Source: Owenia fusiformis (lineage: Eukaryota > Annelida > Polychaeta > Sabellida > Oweniidae). Taken from it: a DNA stretch of 19,000 nucleotides. The translations under genes were made by a program, and so were the position numbers. Shown here piece after piece: positions 1 to 8,645 of the stretch; position 1 is the stretch's first letter; each line of letters opens with the position of its first letter. Below the pieces are notes generated by a model, which saw only the letters and a program-made list of their open reading frames with translations, did no database searches and was not told where the DNA came from. The DNA is taken from the NCBI GenBank assembly GCA_903813345.2, contig CAIIXF020000370.1:1-19000 (forward strand), in the 5' to 3' direction.

Positions 1-164
1 AAGGTTACCAGACCTTTTGAGGGTGTATACCATAAGGAGATTAGATTCCTACGTCGTATAATGTAAAACATCTTATTAACTAATAGATCACTTAAGACAA
101 TATTTATTTAATAACTATACATCAGTACTATATCTAGTTCTATGCCAAATATGTTTCCTCGCAG
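1..164 (+). other. intron of the 5'-nucleotidase gene (3' part)
   Basis: This stretch precedes the first recognisable exon and ends in a pyrimidine-containing acceptor, TTTCCTCGCAG, at 154-164. All three forward frames read poorly and none resembles the nucleotidase region that should lie upstream, so the preceding exon is outside the window. The split codon at the junction (one base upstream, then AT) fits the G-D-V-T type sequence usual at this place in the family. Confidence 0.6.
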
Positions 165-326
165 ATGTAACCATGGAAACAGTACTTACTCTTTTACCGT
201 ATCAAAACATGGCAGAAATGGTGGAACTAACTGGCCAGACAATATGGGATATGTTTGAGCATTCCGCATCGCGGTACAACCTTAACCCTACTGGGGGTGG
301 TATGGGGATGTTTCTTCAAGTTTCAG
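165..326 (+). CDS. ecto-5'-nucleotidase (CD73-like), exon n-2, C-terminal domain
   Basis: The exon encodes about 54 residues that match the start of the substrate-binding C-terminal domain of animal 5'-nucleotidases, which hydrolyse extracellular AMP to adenosine. Visible family hallmarks are VTMETVLTLLPYQN (the usual T-x6-LPF-x-N segment), VELTGQTIWDMFEHS (usual l.G..l...lEhS) and GMFLQVSG. The tyrosine of LPY sits where vertebrate CD73 has one of the two aromatic residues that sandwich adenine; this assignment is from family knowledge. The acceptor AG is at 163-164 and the donor GT at 327-328. The exon ends in phase 1 and joins the next exon cleanly to give VSG-IEIVYD. The catalytic metal-binding N-terminal domain is not in the window. 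Confidence 0.9.
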
Positions 327-493
327 GTACTATAACTAGAGCTAAATTGTATGAGGAGAAGCAATTTTTTGATTTATAGTTATGTTGTTTTTCTCAAAAC
401 TAAAATTTAGAAAGCAAACATATGCAACAATTCTTGTCAAGTGTCCGGAACACAGGTTTACAAATATCGTAATTTGAATCTGTATGGTTTTAG

Positions 494-697
494 GAATCGA
501 AATAGTGTATGACGTTGGGAAACCAGTCGGTAAAAGGGTTGTGAGCATAAAGGTCACGTGTGCAGATTGTTTGGTACCTGCGCTTGAGAAACTAGACCTG
601 ACTAAGCATTACAAAGTAATAATGCCTGACTACGTTGCTAATGGTGGAGATGGTTATTTCATGGTCCGAGATAATAAAATACAACATTTTGCGATAG
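494..697 (+). CDS. ecto-5'-nucleotidase (CD73-like), exon n-1
   Basis: This exon encodes about 68 residues of the C-terminal domain. They include IEIVYDVGKPVGKRVVSI (family: i.vvyD...p.g.RV), the C-x2-C pair in VTCADC, the Y-K-V-I-x-P-D-Y stretch and VANGGDGYFM. The last corresponds to the GGDGF motif whose aromatic residue stacks on adenine in CD73; here it is tyrosine, a conservative change. The acceptor is AG at 492-493. Two donors are possible, GT at 698-699 and at 702-703. Only the first gives the phase that joins the final exon in frame (AI-G-DIDSDV), so 697 is chosen as the exon end. The 167-base intron before it is short. Confidence 0.9.
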
Positions 698-1089
698 GTG
701 GGTAGTAAACGAAACTAAATAAGATTCGCTGCAGACTAATTACAATTTCAGACCTTAAATGATCCTCTTTTCACGCATAACACATAACGCCAGCCAGCAC
801 AACTTCCTGCTAAATGGGTTCCAATTCCATAAAGTTGGAAGTTTAACTTTTCCTTTGAGTATCATCATGATTTAAAAGATAATCACTGGAACACTTACAA
901 GTCTAAACAATTTATTCCAAAGGACTTATTTATGAAAATCACAGTGCGGAATTGGTGTGAACTCGTTTTAATGCAAGTATGTCCAAAATGCTTTTCAAAA
1001 AAGTTATTTTAAACAAATCAATTGTATTTCTATAAAAATCCAACATTTATGGACAACAGTGTATGAGCTTCGTATGTATTTCATTCCAG

Positions 1090-1322
1090 GGGACATTGAC
1101 AGCGATGTGCTTGAGAGATACGTCATAAAAATGTCACCTATCACCGCTGGGGTGCAATCACGTATTACTATAACCAACTCAACTGCTGATGCAACTCCAC
1201 CCCCTCCATGCACATCTTCAACTGTTTTAATCTCAGGACATTCAGGAATATTTTGGTTTTTGTTAGGATATTCAATTCTATTCAATATGGAATTCAACGT
1301 GTGTTATAATAGGATGTATTAA
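1090..1322 (+). CDS. ecto-5'-nucleotidase (CD73-like), last exon with GPI-type tail
   Basis: After acceptor AG at 1088-1089 the exon reads DIDSDVLERYVIKMSPITAG and then VQSRITI. This matches the end of the CD73 C-terminal domain (D.dv...Yi..m.pi.p.vegRI). After the domain comes a Ser/Thr/Pro linker (NSTADATPPPPCTSS) and a hydrophobic stretch (IFWFLLGYSILF), as expected for a GPI-attachment signal. A small-residue cluster (TSS or SG) offers possible omega sites. The final ten or so residues (EFNVCYNRMY) are more polar than usual for such signals, so a membrane anchor is likely but not certain. The stop TAA is at 1320-1322, and a poly(A) signal follows within 7 bases. Confidence 0.88.
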
Positions 1323-1328
1323 AGATGT

Positions 1329-1334
1329 AATAAA
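1329..1334 (+). terminator. poly(A) signal AATAAA of the 5'-nucleotidase gene
   Basis: A canonical AATAAA lies 6 bases after the stop codon. The implied 3' UTR is very short, with cleavage expected around 1345-1360. Confidence 0.7.
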
Positions 1335-2010
1335 ATCGATTTACTTGATTAGATAATATTTATGCTATCTTACCGACATTCCAAAAAGTTATTTTTATCA
1401 TGATATCGGTGATATATAAAGTCATCGCATGTCTGTTTTCGCGTCAAAAGTGATTTTTTCAGAGAAGACGGCGGTCAATGTTTCTCCGAAATCATGCCCC
1501 TGTGTAAGGTGTGCAACATATACAACTACACGAATTGATATCTTTTTTAATTCACGGTCTGTCCCTTGTTCGGCTTGATAATCGGCTGTTATCTGGATAG
1601 ATGTGAGGACAAAACTCTCAGAGTATCCCGGTGCTCCTTATTCGAAATAATATATCCTAAGTGACATCTATACCTATGCGCTAATGAGATAATAGTATAT
1701 ATTGAGTAATTTTGCAATGTGTGACACAGTGTTGAAGCAGTATTGAATTAAGGGTAAGTTCAGTATGGATATTTATTGTCTCTCCCTCCCACAATCCTTA
1801 AAGTCAAGTAACAATGGATAGTATGATGTCAGTTAGGGATAGGTACAATTGAGTGTATTGTCTTTATTTCACAGTTCAGTTATCAAAAAGTAAGAAGTTT
1901 CTGGCAGACTCGAACGACCTTGATAAAAAATGAATGACCCTTGGCCCTTCGAATCATTTATACTGTACATCTTCGAATATAATCGAACATACGGTTTTAG
2001 GATTTCATCG
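1335..2010. other. intergenic, no recognised feature
   Basis: The stretch is AT-rich, with stops in all frames and no recognisable protein, RNA or clear terminal repeat. Confidence 0.6.
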
Positions 2011-2066
2011 ATAAGCAATTGAAAACGTTTGGCAACTTACCCAATTCGACAAATTGCAGGATGGAA

Positions 2067-2099
2067 GGTTCGAATCCCGTGGTGTGTCATTCTTTTTTT
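2067..2099 (+). promoter_or_regulatory. pol III B-box-like motif with T-run, possible SINE relic
   Basis: GGTTCGAATCC at 2067-2077 is an exact match to the tRNA-type pol III B box, and a 7-T run at 2093-2099 could act as a pol III terminator. No convincing A box or cloverleaf can be drawn upstream. It is therefore at best a tRNA-derived SINE remnant and not a tRNA gene. Confidence 0.3.
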
Positions 2100-2153
2100 A
2101 TTTTGTTTTCTCCACAGACATTTCTTGATGATCTTCCTACTATAAAGCACGGT

Positions 2154-2202
2154 GGTCTGTCTATCTGTTTGCCCTTCTGTTATTCTGTCTGTCTGTACAT
2201 CT
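2154..2202 (+). repeat. degenerate TCTG-rich low-complexity patch
   Basis: Imperfect TCTG/TCTA units recur through this stretch (GGTCTGTCTATCTG, then TCTGTCTGTCTG). It adjoins the degenerate 122-bp tandem repeat that follows. Confidence 0.5.
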
Positions 2203-2289
2203 CGCCCAAGATCATTTGACTTTGGCCCTCCTACTTGGTCAGCACACTAAGTCCTAAGTCGGTCGATGGGAATTCTACGAAGGTCAGAG

Positions 2290-2645
2290 GTAAAGTCATT
2301 CCAAGGTCAAACGCCAATATTTAGGTATTTGGTGTTTCAATACCCTTGGGGCAGCATTGACCCCTGACGACAAATAATTAAATGACCTCGAGTCAATGTC
2401 AGTTTTATGGGGCAAGATTGTTCCAAGGTCAAACGTCAGTATCTTGGTATTTGGCATTTAATTGCATTTGGCAGATGCTGTGACCCTCGGCCACCCATTA
2501 TTATGTGACCTCAGGTCAAAGTCATTCTTTATGGGTCAGGATCATCTTAAGGTCTAATTTGAATATCAAGGCATTTTTTGTATCAAATCCTTGGAACAAG
2601 TTCACCTCAACTGAAGAATCCGTCCAGGTCAAAGGATCGATAAAG
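2290..2645 (+). repeat. degenerate tandem repeat, period about 122-123 bp, about 3 units
   Basis: The block CCAAGGTCAAACG..A(A/G)TAT..(T)GGTATTTGG recurs at 2301 and 2423, with a more decayed copy (CTTAAGGTCTAATTTGAATAT) at 2546, giving spacings of 122 and 123. Each unit continues with a cytosine-rich TGACCC segment and a (T)GACCT..(G)GTCAA segment. The three units differ at many positions, so the array is old. Short 'aaggtcaa' boxes like these are common in lophotrochozoan satellites. No protein is encoded. Confidence 0.65.
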
Positions 2646-4010
2646 AGGTATTTAAAATTTTGTAGGGGCTGCTACCATGTGGGCACTGATTTGACCCTTG
2701 GTGACTCGGACAGGTAGATTGCTAGTTGAACGCAATAAGTCTTGGTTACATTTGTTCTAGAGGGGCGGAGTGATGCAAGCGACTATTTAAAGCAGAATAA
2801 TTTTTCAAAACGCAGGTACAGCGTAGGCTATTTTCGAATGTATTTTCTCTGAACTCCACGTGGCCACAGTCTATTGCATTGTTATGGCGAGACGATACTC
2901 CAATGAACAATGACAGTCTATGAGCAACTGACTCGCTGGGCTAAAGCTATGCCAGTTAACAAGTTATGAGGTGGTCCTCTTTTACATGGGATTTCTAACC
3001 GAATGCTTAAGCCTTTCGAAATAATTGAGCTCCGTGCTTTAACTCTCGTTTGCTAAGCTACCATCATAAATAATACAATATTCAGCATACCTTTTTATTC
3101 TCGACATTGTGCCTTTCAAGCAAGTTCATCTGCCATTTGTGCACTTGTGTTATAAATATCACTGCCATCATCTATATAATTGGTCGTATATACAACTTAA
3201 CGATGGCATCGAGTGTTTTTCTAGGTAGCTCACTCTAGTTGAGAGATATAATTTACTAGTTCGTTGCAATGTGCGTTTGTGCCAGTTTCAAGTGTGTGAG
3301 AGTATTTAGTTTTAGAATCTGTGTAAAGTGCAGTCAAAAATGCTAATGCTCATCGGTTATTTGAAGTTGAATTCCATTTATGTTAGATATCCGTATTTGG
3401 GTAGTAATACCTTGATCGCGTATTCCATTATATGAAAATACATTTTTGCAAGTATTTAATTTCTTGTATCTGCAACCTTGATAGAGGCAGAAGTAAGATG
3501 ATCAAAACGAAATAAGTTTGTTGCTTGCCATTAATTATAATCAAAAGACATATGAAGACAAAATAATATTGAAAAATACATTGAAAACATATGCTATTTT
3601 CGGTTGTTAGCCATATCGGCAAAAATATTGTTATGATACATTTTGCAATTAATGATAAAATTATAAATTACGTCATTATCACGCCCGGTGATCGCACAGA
3701 ATGGATAGAGGGGGAGTAGGCGATTTCTGCAAGAAAACTCAACAAATGGAAGTTTTATTTTTTCAAGAGAAAATATCCAACTAAATTGCCAAATGAATAG
3801 GCACAGTGCATCACTAGTGAAATTACTTGAAGTTCTCATTACGTTGCGAGATGGGATCTTTTGACATGCTATTTTGAATTTCCTAGTACTCACATGACAT
3901 TTTACTTGATGCTTTCTACATATTTTTTTTCAACTCGCTGACGATACTCTCTGGCTGGTAAGTACTTTTCAGTGAATTTGGTTCCTGGGAAAATACTTGT
4001 AAAAAGTGCC
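2646..4010. other. intergenic, no recognised feature
   Basis: Short open frames on both strands (for example around 3594-3893 on the minus strand) lack recognisable domains and read like translated AT-rich DNA. No terminal repeats or RNA gene were seen. Confidence 0.55.
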
Positions 4011-4013
4011 TTA

Positions 4014-4596
4014 CCCCCCTATCACACCAAACTAGTTCTTACCCGTTCTTGCCAGTCCTACGAAAACGTCGTAAAACGGGCTCAATCTGGCTGTGGTCGG
4101 GAAATATGTCTAAAATAATTAGCTACTTCGTTCATAAACAGTCTTCAATACGTCCATCTCATTCGCAGTGCGTTCAGGTCGCACTACGTCGGTGTGCAAC
4201 GTCGTATAACGCGTCCCTTAGTCTAAAGGTCATCATGACCTGATTACAGAACGGTATGGTCGCCATCGAATTTTGAATCGATTCAAAATTCTAAATCACA
4301 TTCCCCGTCCGGGAAAGTCCATGAAATTCGTAAACAGACCGTAGAACGTTGTACTGTAGCTAAGTTCATTCAGTTCGCACACAGTTTAAAACCGATTCGG
4401 AAACGTTTTGACGATCACCAGAAAATTTTGAGCTTGCTCTAAGCTCTGGAAGACCTACTCGTTCTAGTAGTTTTATGAAGTTTGTAAACAGATCCCAAAC
4501 GGTTCTTAGTGGGTTCTTAGTATGTCAAATCAGTTCGTGCACAGTTTAAGCCCGTTTTCGAGAACGTAGTGAGAACTAGTTTGGTGTGATAGTAGG
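4014..4596 (+). mobile_element. MITE family 'A', copy 1
   Basis: A non-coding element of about 583 bp. The ends are CCCCCCTATCACACCAAAC on the left and the inverse complement GTTTGGTGTGATAGTAGG on the right. The exact inverted match spans about 21 bp (4019-4039 against 4572-4592). A perfect 24-bp palindrome with core TTTTGAATCGATTCAAAA lies at 4268-4291. TTA precedes the left end; the right flank (AATA) appears to have lost the terminal GT. The interior has many short ACGT/CGTTC-type words and no open frame with recognisable domains. The direct repeat in copy 3 suggests a TA or TAA target, compatible with Tc1/mariner- or PIF/Harbinger-type mobilisation, but the superfamily is not decided. Confidence 0.85.
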
Positions 4597-6039
4597 AATA
4601 CTTTTTTGGGCATCCGATATGTATCTTCCGTTGAGTCTGATAATTCCTGTCGAATTTGTTGAAATCCTTCGGATCGTGTGACGTAGTGCATGCTCGTGTT
4701 TTAAATGTGTTTTAATATTATTGCTTGTCACACAAAATGAAATATAATTATATTAATTAATCAAAAAATGTTTAAGGCAACAGGATGCCATAGAATTTTT
4801 TTGAAAGACCTGTGAAGACCGATCGAGACAGTTAGAAGTGATGTCCAATCTATAACACTTTAAGTTATCAAGACCGTCGAAAGACCAGCAGTCTTTTCCC
4901 GCATCGGAAATAAACACGGGATCAAAAAAGACTATCCAGTGTACAAACGGGGCTTAACATCAAATTCTTGGACCGACATTTGGTTTTTGTACCAGTATGC
5001 ACCATAATAACTTGCAGGATAAGAGCGTTAAGGTATATAATTAATTAATTATGGTCCTCCGTGAATAAAATAGTGAAATATTACATTCTCGCGAAGTTCT
5101 CTTAAAACGTTAACCTTAATCTAAGAATTTACTGCTAAATCACATAACATGTCATGTTTGAGTACCCGTGTAGCTTACCAATCCTTTCTGAAGGGCGTAT
5201 GAAGTGAACTCTGATCTTATGTGATAAACTTATGGTTGAATTAAAGGTCAATAGGACCTGTGAAGGTACCTTCATAGGTAAAATACTTGAAATTAGTTCT
5301 AAGAAACACATTTTTAAACCTTAACTCTTTTTTTGTTTTCCCATGAGTTCATAGCCTTAAGGTACCGGGGCGACATGAGGCTGAGTTCATAACAATAGCG
5401 ATGTTAAACTACACGTTTTGAAGATACTTTGTACGCATGGGCATTAAATTATGATCCCTTTGGCAATAGTTCTTAATTTTGTAGTATATTATTCTCCAGC
5501 TGAGTGTAAAGGTATGACAAAAGTAGGTTTAATGGGGTCCCTAGGAATATCAATAGAGGGGAAATAGTAATTCTCGGGATTTCATTATTCAAACATTCTC
5601 TGTAAACGTGAAACTATCATGTCATGATGTTAGCAGCAGATAATGACACGATATCAAACTGTTCAAACTGTCCATATGGTACTAACTATGATTGAATCTT
5701 GCCTTTACAGTCGTCGCACGAAACTAGGGACAATTAGCGCAACATTATGGCGTGAAAATTCCAAAACAAAACAATGAGTAGTGAAGGGCGCAAACAGCCT
5801 TACAACGTCAAAAAACGACGAGAATCGAATTGTAGCCGTTACGCAACTATGGCGGCATTAATACAAATGGTCAATTGAATAAGATGTGAAAATTTCATGG
5901 GATTCTGATTATTATTTCAAAAGTTATAGTAATACAACGAACCAGTCAAGGGTAAAGTGTTTCGTCTTACAACGTATTTTACGATGTTGGAGTGGTTTTA
6001 ACATTTAGGTAGATCACATCAAACTTTTCGAGGAAAAAT
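4597..6039. other. intergenic, no confident feature
   Basis: The stretch is AT-rich with no recognised gene. A 34-codon frame beginning ATG at 5774 (MSSEGRKQPYNVKKRRES...) stops at TGA and lacks support from domain or splice signals. TAATTAATTAATTA at 5038-5051 is simple sequence, and GAAGGTACCTTC near 5262 is a 12-bp palindrome that may be chance. Confidence 0.5.
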
Positions 6040-6053
6040 AGCATCACTGAAAC
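6040..6053 (+). repeat. target-site duplication, left copy (LINE)
   Basis: AGCATCACTGAAAC occurs here and again at 8050-8063, exactly bracketing the LINE fragment and its A-rich tail. A 14-bp duplication is typical of target-primed reverse transcription. Confidence 0.88.
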
Positions 6054-6857
6054 AAATCAATTTTTGGAAACTATTTGTTTAAGAAAAATAATGGAGAGTG
6101 TCTGTTTTTTAAATCTTGGATTAAAAGTGATATTCTTTATGTAAAGGATATTATAGATGTGAACGGCAATTTACTTAAAGAGGAACATATTTTAGGAAAA
6201 TGGATTTCAGAAATATCTTTAGCCAGGAAAATACTGCAACCTTTCGAAAAAATGATGAAACCTAAAATTGCTAAGTTTGTAAACATTATGAAAGGACAAT
6301 TTTTTTACACAAATGATAAAAAAGTATTCTTCAAAGATCAAAAATCTAAGTTTTTCTATAATATCCTTGAATATCATAATAAAGAAAGAATGTACACTAA
6401 AGATAAATGGAAGATTGATTTTAAATTTCACATAAATTGGAAAATGTATTTTAATAACAAGATTATAGCAATTGTTGATAAAAAAGTAGCTTACTTTAAC
6501 TTCAAATTATTTCATAATGTTCTTCCATCTTCCATAGATCTTTTTAAGTGGAAAAAAGCAGATTCAAAAATTTGCAATTTTTGTAAGGTTAAAAATAATT
6601 TAAAACACATTATTATAGAGTGCGATCAAATAAAAGACTTGTGGATCTATATTTCTTCAAAATTAAAAATCAAAATTTCATGGAAAAATATTGTTATTGG
6701 CAATAATATTATTTTTAAAAGAAGTCATGAAAATGTCATTGATCTAATAATATCAACATTTGCATATAACAGCTATAAATCATGGCTCATTAGCAAAGAA
6801 AAAAATAGTCCAAGATCATGGAGGAACACATTATATTATTCAATCGCACACCTATGT
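6054..6857 (+). pseudogene. LINE reverse-transcriptase C-terminal region with zf-RVT motif (truncated)
   Basis: About 268 residues are open before the mariner insertion. The start resembles the post-RT region of L1/Tx1-like elements (W-x7-Y-V-x-D-I near the N-terminus). Counted from the TTG at 6075, residues 167-183 form the zinc-binding motif C-x2-C-x7-H-x4-C (CNFCKVKNNLKHIIIEC), preceded by FNFKLFHNVLPSSIDLFKWK. This is the zf-RVT pattern usual downstream of LINE reverse transcriptases. The RT catalytic domain and endonuclease are missing, so the protein cannot be active. The codons are strongly A/T- and Lys/Ile/Asn-rich. The last few residues (TRGDS) are encoded by the inserted mariner end and do not belong to the LINE. 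The true frame resumes at 7887 and stops at 7949-7951. Confidence 0.85.
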
Positions 6858-6858
6858 A

Positions 6859-7884
6859 CGAGGGGGGATTCATAAGTAGTGGGACTTTTCTGAGGCAGCA
6901 AGTCCCTGTGTACATATCTCAACTAAATTTGGCACATGAACGGACTAGGATATAAGGCATTGTTTGGTGAAATTTTAATATAATTCATTCTGTTCTCTAG
7001 CAACAACGGTTGCTATGGTAACCAAAAGTAGGGGTTAATGGAGCAGTTAAAAATGAAGGGCTTGATCAACATAAATGTGCTCATAAATATCTCAAAATGA
7101 CAGTTATTTTCAAATATTTGGTTTCATATTGTCTCAAGCCTTGTAGTCATGACAACTGTAACATATATTACATCATCATGCTATTGCAATGTCACACAAA
7201 GCAGTGACACCAGGACACTGCCATTTTCCGTCCTTCTTGGATGGAGCAAAATTTGATTAAAATAGCAATGAAAAAGCAAGAATCCGGTATAAACATCCGT
7301 GCTGTGATTGAATTTAATGCTTTTGAAGGAGTTTTCAGTATTAGAGACCTATAGAGGTTTGTTTGAAGTCTATGGGAAAGAAGAAGTAAAAAATCTACAG
7401 CAGTGGTATTCTGTATCTGCATTCTGAATATGCTATGAGAGCCGAGATGACCAATCTTGGAAAATATGGTTTTGAGGGTGCATACCTAGAATGGTTGAGG
7501 AGATGCCAAAAATGCATTGATTGTCATGGCGAATACTTTGAGAAAAGAGTGAGATTGCACCAGAAGGATAAGGAATCAATAGTCTTGCACAGAATTGATG
7601 TGCTCCACAAAAGGACTCGCTAGAAGTCACGGATTAGATCACATACTGAATATCAGTTGAGACTTGTATATTTAACTAGCAATTAGTGACAAAAATGTGC
7701 TCCGTGGACCCTGTTGTGACGTCATGATTGGAACTCTCACTTTACTGAAGTTGGGTGTAACTTTTTGAAATTTTCACACAATGATTATCACATGTTTGTG
7801 GTCCTGTGTTCCAAGTTTGAATAAAATCTGGGTGATATAAGTGAAGTTATAGCATTTGTCCCACTACTTATGAATCCCCCCTCG
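6859..7884 (+). mobile_element. internally deleted mariner-like element nested in the LINE
   Basis: A 1026-bp element with perfect 27-bp terminal inverted repeats: 6859-6885, starting CGAGGGGGGATTCATAAG, against 7858-7884, ending CTTATGAATCCCCCCTCG. It is flanked by a TA duplication (6857-6858 and 7885-7886), as required for Tc1/mariner elements. The interior keeps only the two ends of a transposase gene (7241-7623), so it is non-autonomous. Identical terminal repeats suggest fairly recent mobilisation in trans. A small inverted repeat, GCAACAACGGTTGC, lies in the left subterminal region near 7002. Confidence 0.9.
7241..7623 (+). pseudogene. mariner transposase remnant: N-terminal HTH joined to C-terminus
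   Basis: The ATG at 7241 opens MEQNLIKIAMKK...GINIRAVIEFNAFEG, then stops at TAG 7352-7354. In another frame the same region continues YRGLFEVYGKEEV...LQQWYS (about 7350-7422). Together these look like a mariner/HMG-type N-terminal DNA-binding region broken by a frameshift. At 7435 a third segment reads FEGAYLEWLRRCQKCIDC and then HGEYFEK, matching the L..RW.kCI...G.YFE end of mariner transposases. The whole DDD/DDE catalytic core between them is absent, so it is a deletion derivative without transposase activity. Family placement is from motif recognition only. Confidence 0.7.
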
Positions 7885-7886
7885 TA

Positions 7887-7951
7887 TTTATGAAAAGTCA
7901 ACCTATGAAATTAAAAATATTAAATCATATATACAAAAATTAAAAGAATGA
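7887..7951 (+). pseudogene. C-terminal tail of the LINE ORF after the mariner insertion
   Basis: Using A at 6858 plus TT at 7887-7888 as one codon, the LINE frame continues IYEKSTYEIKNIKSYIQ and then KLKE before TGA at 7949-7951. Composition (Lys, Ile, Tyr) matches the upstream LINE fragment. This supports a single precise TA insertion with no other damage at the site. Confidence 0.75.
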
Positions 7952-8049
7952 GGTGTTCATGCCGCAGTCTTAGGCAAACCTTTATTTGTAACCCCACTAT
8001 CCATTCTTTGGGGAAAATTGTACTTTCTATTATTTTGGAATAAAAAAAA

Positions 8050-8063
8050 AGCATCACTGAAAC
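8050..8063 (+). repeat. target-site duplication, right copy (LINE)
   Basis: AGCATCACTGAAAC, identical to 6040-6053, follows immediately after the A-rich tail of the LINE. Confidence 0.88.
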
Positions 8064-8645
8064 GCGCATACCCCATAAAGTGATATATGAAATACATGCG
8101 TACCAATTTCTCGAATTGTCCCCAGGTCCTTGCACGTCATACTTGCCATTTTAACTGCTTCGAAATAAAATAAAAATTACCATAATATAACATTCATATT
8201 TAAGTATATGTTTCCATACAATTTTGCTTCTTTTAATATGTGCTATCAGTATATGAATTTCTGTCAAGTTCCATGACATGACTTAAAATGTTGTCCGACG
8301 TATAGAGTCATATTCAACATTTAGAGACCACCCCTTGTACATACTAAAATAATTTAAAACGATATAGTAACCTGATAAAAATGTATTTCTAAGAATTATA
8401 CTTTCAAATCAGAGTTGGCAGTTCAATAAGCAGAAAGTAATATTTATAATACTTCTGTTACATATTTAAATCAGTCAATAACCAAATCAACACTAAATCA
8501 ATGATTATTCAACGATCGAATTGGCACGTACATGCCGGGGCGATCCATATATTTAAAAAAAGGATTCATTTATTTTCTAAAGTAAGCCAATATGTGGATC
8601 GCCACACCGAGAATTTTAGTATTCTTGCATGAACACTAAAAGTTA
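8064..8645. other. intergenic, with a small inverted repeat
   Basis: No gene was seen. Two arms, GGCGATCCATATATT (8539-8553) and AATATGTGGATCGCC (8589-8603), are inverted copies with one mismatch and a 35-base spacer. They could form a short hairpin or be the relic of a small element. Confidence 0.5.

Larger units (their letters stand above)
6054..8049 (+). mobile_element. 5'-truncated non-LTR retrotransposon (LINE, L1/Tx1-like)
   Basis: The fragment is bracketed by a 14-bp target-site duplication and ends in an A-rich tail (AATAAAAAAAAA, 8039-8049). It carries only the 3' end of the reverse-transcriptase ORF plus a short 3' UTR of about 90 bases. The open frame begins at the first base after the duplication, as expected for 5' truncation during insertion. 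A mariner element (6859-7884) inserted later and split it. Removing that insertion with one TA leaves the frame open to TGA at 7949-7951, so the LINE tail was intact when it was hit. Clade assignment rests on protein style only. Confidence 0.87.

Noticed and set aside
342-557. Minus-strand open frame over the nucleotidase exons
   Set aside because: It lies opposite well-supported exons and the intron between them and has no domain content.
1004-1297. Minus-strand open frame over the last nucleotidase exon
   Set aside because: It is a shadow of the plus-strand exon, which matches a known family and has splice and poly(A) signals.
2030-2100. A tRNA gene around the B-box motif
   Set aside because: No acceptor stem, anticodon arm or A box can be drawn, so only a SINE relic is suggested.
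3594-3893. 99-codon minus-strand open frame
   Set aside because: No recognisable domain, splice signals or compositional shift; consistent with chance in AT-rich DNA.
4049-4243. Open frame inside MITE copy 1
   Set aside because: It lies wholly within a non-coding MITE, and the equivalent frame is broken in the other copies.
5774-5878. 34-codon frame MSSEGRKQPYNVKKRRES...
   Set aside because: Too short, no domain or splice support; left as an unproven small frame in the intergenic note.
6219-6431. Minus-strand frame opposite the LINE fragment
   Set aside because: A shadow of the LINE reverse-transcriptase fragment, which has a clear zf-RVT motif on the plus strand.
7433-7630. Minus-strand frame opposite the mariner C-terminus
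   Set aside because: The plus strand carries the recognisable transposase end; this is its mirror.
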